Source of the DNA: Clostridiales bacterium
GTDB taxonomy: Bacteria; Bacillota; Desulfitobacteriia; Desulfitobacteriales; Desulfitobacteriaceae
Assembly: GCA_027357125.1 (NCBI GenBank)
Contig: DAHVVW010000108.1
Coordinates: 1-7,122, forward strand
DNA length: 7,122 bases
Reading direction: 5' to 3'
The position numbers and the translations under genes were made by a program. Positions 1 through 4,483 of this stretch are shown here, in pieces. Numbering within the stretch: the stretch's first letter is position 1; each line of letters opens with the position of its first letter. The notes under the pieces are model-generated. The model was not told where the DNA came from. It was given only the letters and a program-made list of their open reading frames with translations, and ran no database searches.

Positions 1-85
1 TTATGAAATCTGAAAAGTTAGTGTCATTAGTTTTCTGAGGTACAGGCATTTTATCCGTCCCCCCATGGTTATTATCGTTAACCAT
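1..85 (-). CDS. 5' end of an unrecognised protein gene, cut by the window edge
   Basis: An open frame of 28 codons begins with ATG at 85 and is still open at base 1, so only the N-terminus is present. The start is chosen because TAAGGATGG lies about seven bases upstream. A second in-frame ATG (codon 13) follows a GGGGGG run and is an alternative start. The visible residues are polar and rich in Asn, Asp, Thr and Gly (MVNDNNHGGTDK, then MPVPQKTNDTNF), with no signal peptide or membrane segment, and look like a disordered N-terminal tail. I do not recognise it. The frame is short, so chance is possible, but the ribosome binding site argues for a real start. Confidence 0.45.
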   Translation of the reverse strand, partial: MVNDNNHGGTDKMPVPQKTNDTNFSDFI

Positions 86-190
86 ATCATACCATCCTTA
101 CATCCCTTGTTTCAATAACTATTATGTCCATTTGAAGGAACTTAGAAGTTTGCTCTAGAAAATGAATAGAAAGCTATGATCTGAAGCAAG

Positions 191-307
191 GCCACTCCAC
201 ATAACAGAGTATTCCCGACACTTTGCATAGATGAAAGCGGAATGACGCGTCGGGAATACGCGGAACGTTATACGAAACCGTACGCTAGGCCGCGCGTCCA
301 TGCGCGG
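191..307. repeat. Inverted-repeat element, possible MITE-like remnant
   Basis: A perfect 11-bp inverted repeat (GTATTCCCGAC at 209-219 and its complement at 249-259) encloses 29 bases. The similarity continues outside the core, since both arms carry ATAAC a few bases out. A second hairpin, CCGCGC/GCGCGG with a six-base loop, lies at 290-307. The stretch sits exactly where the neighbouring PIN toxin gene loses its coding sense. Bases 191-215 also resemble 739-763 just before the intron remnant (21 of 25 identical). I infer a small mobile or dispersed repeat; its true ends are not visible and no target duplication was found. Confidence 0.5.
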
Positions 308-470
308 ATTTTCTGGAGAATAGCTTTGTAGATATTTCCTGCGAAAAAAATAGTTGAATATCTCGGTTATCAATCATGTCAAGTATCTTATCACAAGAAG
401 GGTTATCTTCAAACCACCCGTATATGAAGATGTTGGTGTCAACTACGACTTTCGCTCTATTTCTTACCAT
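285..470 (-). pseudogene. Truncated PIN-domain (VapC-like) toxin
   Basis: The first 46 or so residues fit the N-terminal third of a PIN-domain ribonuclease. A hydrophobic strand leads into VVVDTNIFIYG (first catalytic Asp at residue 11, Asn at 13), followed by a helix and then LFFSQEI, whose Glu (45) matches the second acidic position. PIN toxins of this family are usually about 130-150 residues. Here the frame drifts into STKLFSRKSAHGRAA and stops at 61, so the later acidic residues are missing and it should be inactive. The break lies between about 305 and 333, at the edge of the inverted-repeat element. The ATG overlaps the last four codons of the upstream small gene (457-600), typical of a coupled toxin-antitoxin pair. 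No strong ribosome binding site of its own is seen, consistent with translational coupling. Confidence 0.7.
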
Positions 471-600
471 GCCTATTTAGTTCCAGGGTTCTAAGAACCT
501 GTTCTTTCGTAAATCCATTTTCTTTTATGGCCTTTTGAACAAGTTTCTTCATATCAGCCATACATGTTAGTTTTACGGGTTCTCTAGCATTGACGGCCAT
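457..600 (-). CDS. Small antitoxin-like protein (47 aa) upstream of the PIN toxin remnant
   Basis: The gene encodes 47 residues from ATG at 600 to TAG at 457. The start has an excellent ribosome binding site, AAAGGGGAGGG, five bases upstream. The protein is charged: it starts MAVNAREPVKLT, has a Lys-rich helix (MKKLVQKAIKENGF) and ends in TKEQVLRTLELNRHGKK. Its 3' end overlaps the PIN toxin start by 14 bases in another frame. In VapBC-like operons the short upstream gene overlapping a PIN gene is the antitoxin, which binds and blocks the toxin and often the promoter. That role is inferred from position and size; I do not recognise the sequence family and see no AbrB, ribbon-helix-helix or Phd signature. 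With its toxin broken, this is probably an orphan. The 130 bases upstream hold AT-rich sequence without a clear promoter. Confidence 0.65.
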   Translation of the reverse strand: MAVNAREPVKLTCMADMKKLVQKAIKENGFTKEQVLRTLELNRHGKK

Positions 601-738
601 TTTAACCCTCCCCTTTAAACCAGACTTTCGTACTATTATCGTCGTCCTAATGAGAGGTCACTCCCTCACTCATAGTTTACCATATAATAGTATGTGTTGA
701 AAACAAAATATTCTTTCTGAAGATAAATATGCATGCCG

Positions 739-763
739 GGCACTCCGCCTAACAGCGTATTCC
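739..763 (+). repeat. Second copy of the 25-base repeat, immediately before the intron remnant
   Basis: These 25 bases match 191-215 at 21 positions without gaps; both contain ACTCC, TAACAG and GTATTCC. The copy ends two bases before the GTGCG at 766 that I read as the intron 5' end, so it occupies the place of the 5' exon. A more distant third version lies on the opposite strand at about 249-275, inside the inverted-repeat element. It may be an insertion target used by the intron or a remnant of a dispersed repeat. Confidence 0.45.
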
Positions 764-765
764 TA

Positions 766-1012
766 GTGCGTCCTGGCAGGTCGTACGTTCTAGCGGGTGA
801 GGATCCCGCCGGGGTAAGGTTTAGCTACAAGCTGTCATGGCCACGGTTTAACCAACTCCAGAAGAGATTTCCGCTAGTAAGGCCGAAATCACTAATCAAT
901 CTCAATCCAGTATTTATGTAAAGAGGCTCATATGTGGAGCCGGATGCCTTAATTGGGCACGCCCGGTTCTGAGAGGAGTTGGGCTTCAATTCGCAAGAAA
1001 AGGGCCCGCCTA
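766..1012 (+). mobile_element. Degenerate, internally deleted group II intron
   Basis: The segment begins with GTGCG, the conserved group II intron 5' end (GUGYG). A domain I-like hairpin follows (GCGGG at 793-797 with CCCGC at 805-809). A domain V hairpin occupies 937-969, and a domain VI-like hairpin 981-1007 has a GCAA loop and an A-A internal bulge that could hold the branch adenosine. Complete introns with a reverse transcriptase are about 2-3 kb, and even ORF-less ribozymes are about 400-800 bases. At about 247 bases this copy lacks the reverse transcriptase/maturase and most of domains I-IV, so it should not splice or move. The 3' end near 1012 is estimated from the end of domain VI (GCCTA) and is uncertain. 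A plus-strand open frame through 733-921 is incidental. Confidence 0.7.
937..969 (+). ncRNA. Group II intron domain V hairpin
   Basis: This 33-base stem-loop matches the catalytic domain V. The lower stem is GAGCCGG paired to CCGGTTC, including the AGC catalytic triad at its base. The 3' side has the two-base AC bulge, and the short upper stem is GCC/GGC. Decay shows in an A-C mismatch near the top of the lower stem and in the loop TTAATT replacing the usual GNRA tetraloop. Domain V is the most conserved part of these introns, so this is the best evidence for the family. Confidence 0.75.
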
Positions 1013-1173
1013 AAGGCTAAGAATCAGGGACAAGATGAGACACTTTTTCACCTAAACCCCTCCAGCAAGTTTTACATCATTCTTATTAACGAGATTTTAC
1101 TCCTAGACATAGGATTCTCCATAAGTTAATCAAGTGGGGCGGCACGGAAATCAATTAGCGGCCTTGTGGCAAT

Positions 1174-1199
1174 AAAAAACCGCGCTAGTTAGCGCGGAA
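1174..1199 (-). terminator. Rho-independent terminator of the small-peptide unit
   Basis: A perfect 7-bp GC-rich stem (CCGCGCT at 1180-1186, AGCGCGG at 1191-1197) with a four-base loop is followed, on the minus strand, by six T residues. It lies about 30 bases after the stop of the 35-codon gene. The plus strand has no T run, so it works in the minus direction only. Confidence 0.85.
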
Positions 1200-1227
1200 T
1201 AGGATCATCTTGGTTGCCGATTGCAGC

Positions 1228-1335
1228 TTATGCTTTGAGCTTACCACCAGCGGCGCCTGCGCCACGGATACGGAGGGAAAGCCCACCATGGATAATGATA
1301 CCAATAATGTCTTCGATGACGACGAGGGCGTCCAT
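1228..1335 (-). CDS. Small hydrophobic protein of unknown function (35 aa)
   Basis: The gene runs from ATG at 1335 to TAA at 1228. The product has an acidic, Ile-rich N-terminal half (MDALVVIEDIIGIIIHGG) and a basic, Gly/Ala-rich tail (LRIRGAGAAGGKLKA). It may be a membrane-associated amphipathic peptide; I do not recognise a family. AAGGAG at 1348-1353 is the ribosome binding site, 12 bases from this ATG, which is slightly long. Another ATG at 1339, eight bases away, opens a different frame of 32 codons rich in Arg, Trp and Tyr. I prefer the 35-codon frame because its codons are uniform and look well adapted (ATC/ATT, GGT/GGC, CGT), whereas the other frame mixes five different Arg codons. 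A promoter-like pair upstream and a strong terminator downstream make this an independent single-gene transcript. Candidates are a regulatory or sporulation peptide or a small toxin, all speculative. Confidence 0.6.
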   Translation of the reverse strand: MDALVVIEDIIGIIIHGGLSLRIRGAGAAGGKLKA

Positions 1336-1418
1336 CCATTATTTTCACTCCTTCACAAGTTCGTTAAAGTTCGCTTCATCTAATGTCCAGAAACAAGTTG
1401 CTGTTCAAGGAGTTATAG

Positions 1419-1446
1419 TTTATATACCATAATATGGAATTAACAA
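1419..1446 (-). promoter_or_regulatory. Sigma-A-like promoter for the 35-codon gene
   Basis: On the minus strand TTGTTA (1441-1446) and TATAAA (1419-1424) are separated by 16 bases, a fair match to the -35 and -10 boxes. The predicted leader is about 75 bases. The spacer contains the palindrome CCATAATATGG (1427-1437), a possible operator, although short AT-rich palindromes arise by chance. Confidence 0.5.
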
Positions 1447-1465
1447 TTTGTCTCGTTCCTGATGG

Positions 1466-1499
1466 AAAAGCTCCCTGCCTTATTGAGTGGCAGAGAGCT
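1466..1499 (-). terminator. Terminator after the VanW operon
   Basis: AGCTCCCTGCC (1469-1479) pairs with GGCAGAGAGCT (1489-1499) over 11 positions with one mismatch, around a nine-base loop. On the minus strand it is followed by a short TTTT run. It lies about 48 bases past the vanW stop, so it should end the three-gene operon and separate it from the small-peptide unit. Confidence 0.7.
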
Positions 1500-1546
1500 A
1501 TATTAATAATCTAAAGTTCGTTTTGAAACGCAAGAAGTATTTCTTG

Positions 1547-2656
1547 TCACTTCGGATCATTCACCCAATCCTTAGGCTGAATTGGGTATCCTTCCGGACG
1601 CGCGAGCGCCAAATGCTTTGCGTCTGCGGCACCAAAAATTCTAATTCTCAGCCAGTTGGCACCAGTACGAGCGCTTAGAAGCAAATAACCTGATGTATCA
1701 TTGCGAAAACGAAAATCTAATGTCCCATACGCAACAGTAGCGTCATTTCCCTTCGGGACATAATATACCGGCAAACTATGTGGGTGCCTTTCTTCAATAG
1801 CCAGGTTTGCTTGTCTGGCAGCTTGGTAAAGTGTGGTGGAATCCTGGCATACCCCACCGCCGTCTGCTCTGATAACTTCGTTAGCGGAAAATATATAGGC
1901 AGGCAGATACCCGGAGGCTGCTGTCCTCTCCCCCACAGTCCCGTTGAAGGAAAACACTTCGCCAGGTGCAATCAGCTGCCCGTCCAAGGCTACAGCAGCT
2001 AAACGCACATTGTTGGTGCGTCCTTTGTCATTAATATTAAAGTATGTAGTATAATCTCCGAGGATATTTTGGATCTTATCTACTTCAGTGTTATCAGGAT
2101 GTACTGGGATTTCTGTTACTGCTAAAGGAGCTGACCCTCCATTACTATCCAACAAGTGGCTCCAGGATTCCTCAAGGTTCAGCTCAATGCCTGTTTGCCC
2201 GCCTTTTTTTACCAGCTTGCTCCCCTGGTAAACGATTGAAGCCGCACGGGGCTCGCGGTTTATCTTGGTTTTTAGGCTTTCCAGTTGTGGCATGATTTCG
2301 TCCTTGAGCAAAATCTGCGGCGGCTCTAAGCTCAGCCTTCCGGCCAGAAAACGGAAAGGAGCAGCCAGCCCGGATGCTGGCACATACTGTTCATGCAGCC
2401 AGTTCGTTAGAGATTGGCGCGAGCGGCTGGTCTCAAGGGGAAACTTACTGCCATTATATAAGACTTCGGTCGGAATCACTGCCTCAATCTCAGCCCAAGC
2501 CTGGCTTTCAGTTACTCCAGACAAATCTTTTCCCCACACACGGAAACCAGTGGGTGCTTTATCATGTTCCAATCCGTAAGCAATTGAACTTCCAACCAGA
2601 ACGGTGACTAGAACTTGCAGCACCAGCAGGCCTATTAACAGATATCCTTTTTTCAT
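1547..2656 (-). CDS. VanW family protein (membrane-anchored, 369 aa)
   Basis: Residues 5-28 form an uncleaved signal anchor (GYLLIGLLVLQVLVTVLVGS). Residues about 35-180 fit the PG_binding_4-like extracytoplasmic region common in these proteins. The VanW domain spans about 202-340, with the family signatures VRLAAVALDGQLIAPGEVFSFN, GERTAASGY, GGGVCQDSTTLYQAA, ERHPHSLPVYYV and DATVAYG. VanW proteins accompany some vancomycin-resistance clusters but are widespread in Firmicutes without them; the biochemical role is unsettled, probably at the cell wall. No vanA/H/X or vanS/R genes lie nearby, so resistance should not be inferred. In the conserved GGGxCQxST block, position 272 is Asp where Val or Ser is more usual. 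The gene starts 16 bases after the PRC-barrel stop with only a weak GTGAG ribosome binding site, suggesting coupling. It is the last gene of the operon. Confidence 0.9.
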   Translation of the reverse strand: MKKGYLLIGLLVLQVLVTVLVGSSIAYGLEHDKAPTGFRVWGKDLSGVTESQAWAEIEAVIPTEVLYNGSKFPLETSRSRQSLTNWLHEQYVPASGLAAPFRFLAGRLSLEPPQILLKDEIMPQLESLKTKINREPRAASIVYQGSKLVKKGGQTGIELNLEESWSHLLDSNGGSAPLAVTEIPVHPDNTEVDKIQNILGDYTTYFNINDKGRTNNVRLAAVALDGQLIAPGEVFSFNGTVGERTAASGYLPAYIFSANEVIRADGGGVCQDSTTLYQAARQANLAIEERHPHSLPVYYVPKGNDATVAYGTLDFRFRNDTSGYLLLSARTGANWLRIRIFGAADAKHLALARPEGYPIQPKDWVNDPK

Positions 2657-2672
2657 AACTCACAACAGATTA

Positions 2673-3410
2673 TTAATTCTTACTTAAGTAGGACGTGATT
2701 TCCATCAAAGTCGTGCGCGCGGTGATTTTACGGATTATATCTTCGGTCATAGGCTGGCCTGCAGGCAATACTTCTCCATTTTCCAGAGTAATATCTTTTT
2801 CTACGCTCTTACCGATGAAATACTGAAGTTGGCGCTGTTCGAACAAGTTAAAACCACTGTTATCCCCGTCATCAGAGGAGTAGTTGTCTTCCTGGGCAGG
2901 CGCAGGCACCTGGGCTGCTTCAGCTGGTAACACGCTTGCAGAAGCAGGTTCTCCTTCCACAATTAAAAGTTCCTTGCCGAAGGTTACGATTCGGTCGGAG
3001 TCAACCTGATGGCGGTTACCCTCGGTGTCAACAAAGATACATTCCTCAATCTTGGCGGTTTCTTCATTTACCAGAAACTCTTCCACTTCCCCAATAAGCT
3101 GACCTTTCTTGGTCAGAACTTTAGTCGCAATTACGCGTACATCCTGGCGCAGTAGTTCTTGGACATTCAGATTGTGAGCAACATCTTGGATCACTTTTGG
3201 ATCAGGAATGGTTAGGGCAAATTCACCCAGACCCACAACATCGCTAAAAGCAATTACTTTAGCCCCGAAATAGTCTGAAGTTTGATCTGTAACAAAAAAG
3301 TCGACTGTTCCAGCCTGCGGATTTAGAACATAATCCTTAATCTGCCCTACTTGTGTGCCCTCGGCCACACTAATAATCCTCAAGCCAATAATCTCCCGGG
3401 TCGGTTTCAT
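2673..3410 (-). CDS. PRC-barrel domain protein with two barrels and a C-terminal module (245 aa)
   Basis: Two PRC-barrel repeats are visible: residues 4-70 (REIIGLRIISVAEGTQVGQI) and 88-151 (RQDVRVIATKVLTKKGQLIG). Each opens with the typical 'xGxxVxxxxGxxxGxVxDxxxxxxxG' strand pattern. An acidic, Ala/Pro-rich linker (153-187) leads to a C-terminal module (189-241) with GKSVEKDITLENGEVLPAGQ followed by MTEDIIRKITARTTL. That pattern recalls the barrel-sandwich 'G..I..AG..IT...I..I' motif seen in RNA polymerase beta' hinges, a resemblance only. There is no signal peptide, so it is cytoplasmic. PRC barrels (RimM, photosynthetic reaction centre H) are adaptor folds that bind RNA, proteins or membranes. 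AGGAGG sits ten bases before the ATG. It lies between the TPR and VanW genes in one operon and may link the cytoplasm to the two membrane proteins; that is inference. Confidence 0.85.
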   Translation of the reverse strand: MKPTREIIGLRIISVAEGTQVGQIKDYVLNPQAGTVDFFVTDQTSDYFGAKVIAFSDVVGLGEFALTIPDPKVIQDVAHNLNVQELLRQDVRVIATKVLTKKGQLIGEVEEFLVNEETAKIEECIFVDTEGNRHQVDSDRIVTFGKELLIVEGEPASASVLPAEAAQVPAPAQEDNYSSDDGDNSGFNLFEQRQLQYFIGKSVEKDITLENGEVLPAGQPMTEDIIRKITARTTLMEITSYLSKN

Positions 3411-3465
3411 CTGTGAATTTCCTCCTCTAATAAAAAATTTTAGGTTTAAGGTTGATCCATACTCA

Positions 3466-4257
3466 TTAGCTGAGAAGGTTCTCCTTGCTCAGCCACGCTG
3501 TCATTTGGGTACTTTGCTCAGGCGCAAAAAGATGGGCATACTCCTGCCAATAATACGTAAGCAGCTCTTGGGCATAAGCTCTTTTGTTAACCGCCAGCCA
3601 CAGAGTGCAAGCGTCCATGATTAAGTAAAAGGCCAAATCCGGAGCTGGGCGCAGGCTCAGAGCACGTGAGAACCATTCGGCTGCAGACTGATAGCGTCCA
3701 GCATTCTTAGCCGCAAACCCCCAATTAATGAGGTCTTCCAAGGTTATTTCAGGCCGTACAACCTCTTGTCTCAGGATTTTCTCCTGCCCATCACCTGGAA
3801 GATTTTCGGACGCCATTTGTACTGCGATTTGCGAAGCCTCCGGCTCAACTTTATCCAAATGCGCTACGACTTGTGAAAGCTCCGTTGGTGGCGGCGGGAC
3901 ATCCGATAGGTCCGCAGTTTCCGCAAGCCCTTGGGGCGCTATCACTAAATCTTCCTTATTATTACTATCTGTCGTCCCCGTCTTCTCTGGTGACTCTGTC
4001 TTCTCTGGTGACTCTGACGTCCCTATCTTCTTAATAAGCCAGAGCGGAGGCAAAATTACCGTTAAGGCTGTAAAGCCAACCCACCAGAATACCTGGTTAT
4101 AGCGAAGTGCAAAAGGGAGAAGCAAAACCTCTGCAGTTAAGACTAGGCCAATGAACAGACCGTCCTTTTTCCTAAGTCCGAACCAATGGGCTAACCTGCT
4201 CAAGAGCACTATAAATGGGATGCTGCCTGCAGCCGCAGCAACTTCATAGGCTATAAT
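3466..4257 (-). CDS. Membrane-anchored TPR-like protein, probable ATT start (263 aa)
   Basis: From the GTG at 4209 the frame gives 247 residues: two membrane helices (about 17-35 and 40-60), a polar Pro/Ser/Thr linker with the repeat SPEKTESPEKT, and a TPR-type helical region. The clearest TPR is NWGFAAKNAGRYQSAAEWFS plus RALSLRP (residues 162-188), with a weaker partner after it. Sixteen sense codons precede the GTG and add AYEVAAAAGSIPFIVLLSRL, a third membrane helix running straight into the annotated N-terminus. This extension starts at ATT (4255-4257), five bases after the strong purine tract AGGGGGGAG, while the GTG has no good binding site. No ATG, GTG or TTG occurs between the in-frame upstream TAG and the GTG. 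I therefore place the start at ATT. First gene of the operon, 55 bases before the PRC-barrel gene. Function unknown; TPRs usually mediate protein contacts. Confidence 0.75.
   Translation of the reverse strand: MIAYEVAAAAGSIPFIVLLSRLAHWFGLRKKDGLFIGLVLTAEVLLLPFALRYNQVFWWVGFTALTVILPPLWLIKKIGTSESPEKTESPEKTGTTDSNNKEDLVIAPQGLAETADLSDVPPPPTELSQVVAHLDKVEPEASQIAVQMASENLPGDGQEKILRQEVVRPEITLEDLINWGFAAKNAGRYQSAAEWFSRALSLRPAPDLAFYLIMDACTLWLAVNKRAYAQELLTYYWQEYAHLFAPEQSTQMTAWLSKENLLS
3980..4016 (-). repeat. Two-copy 18-bp tandem repeat inside the TPR gene
   Basis: Two identical 18-base units (3981-3998 and 3999-4016) encode SPEKTE then SPEKTG in the flexible linker between the membrane part and the TPR region. 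The exact copy at DNA level implies a recent slippage duplication; it is in frame and harmless to folding. Confidence 0.85.
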
Positions 4258-4262
4258 GAGGT

Positions 4263-4271
4263 CTCCCCCCT
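4263..4271 (-). promoter_or_regulatory. Ribosome binding site that points to the ATT start
   Basis: On the minus strand AGGGGGGAG is followed by ACCTC and then ATT at 4257. The five-base spacing is ideal, and no standard start codon in any frame lies at usable distance that opens a longer protein. An ATG further on, at about 4245, opens only a dozen codons. Confidence 0.6.
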
Positions 4272-4320
4272 TACTTTCTCTCTATGCGATTTATTCGACA
4301 GATCTCAAGCTTTCTCCTTC

Positions 4321-4334
4321 TATTTACGTAAATA
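4321..4334. promoter_or_regulatory. 14-bp perfect palindrome in the divergent intergenic region
   Basis: TATTTACGTAAATA reads the same on both strands. It overlaps the proposed minus-strand -10 box and lies 25 bases upstream of the plus-strand TATAAT, so a dimeric regulator here could influence both the envelope operon and the diguanylate cyclase. The regulator is not identified. Confidence 0.4.
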
Positions 4335-4349
4335 TCCTCACTGTGACAA
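4321..4349 (-). promoter_or_regulatory. Candidate promoter of the TPR-PRC-VanW operon
   Basis: On the minus strand TTGTCA (4344-4349) is followed after 17 bases by TAAATA (4321-4326). The -35 box is good and the -10 box weak. The leader would be about 55-60 bases to the ATT start. Confidence 0.4.
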
Positions 4350-4358
4350 GAAAAGCCG

Positions 4359-4364
4359 TATAAT
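4359..4364 (+). promoter_or_regulatory. Candidate -10 box for the diguanylate cyclase gene
   Basis: A perfect TATAAT lies about 120 bases before the GGDEF gene start. No good -35 box is found 16-18 bases upstream, so the promoter may need an activator or the box may be chance in AT-rich DNA. The leader to 4470 is AT-rich and shows no structure I can support. Confidence 0.4.
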
Positions 4365-4483
4365 TTGAAGAAATATTAATCAGAGCAAAATGAAAAATAT
4401 AATTAAGTAGAGGAAAATTAAATTTAACAGAGAATAATAAATAGCATCAGGCAGTAGTGGGATTTCTTGTAAGGAGGCCTGGT

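Noticed and set aside
191..307. CRISPR array or tRNA
   Set aside because: There is only one inverted pair with no regular spacer-repeat spacing, and no cloverleaf or T-loop signature.
155..373. 72-residue minus-strand open frame across the repeat
   Set aside because: It overlaps both the inverted repeat and the PIN remnant in another frame and has no protein-like pattern.
487..499. 13-base palindrome GGTTCTAAGAACC
   Set aside because: It lies inside the antitoxin-like coding sequence, has no T run on either strand, and is explained by the codons there.
733..921. 62-residue plus-strand open frame over the intron region
   Set aside because: It runs across the conserved 5' end and domain I hairpin of the group II intron and lacks a ribosome binding site; the RNA structure explains the sequence.
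1013..1173. Stretch between the intron remnant and the terminator
   Set aside because: I looked for a small gene, RNA or repeat; only a weak five-base inverted repeat near 1103-1117 was seen, too short to support a feature.
1214..1432. 72-residue plus-strand open frame
   Set aside because: It is antisense to the small-peptide gene and its promoter and has no ribosome binding site.
1547..2656. Vancomycin-resistance gene cluster
   Set aside because: Only a VanW-family protein is present; no ligase, dehydrogenase, dipeptidase or two-component genes lie nearby, and VanW proteins are common without resistance.
4457..4483. Upstream GTG start for the GGDEF protein
   Set aside because: The nine extra codons run through the AAGGAGG ribosome binding site that clearly serves the ATG at 4484.
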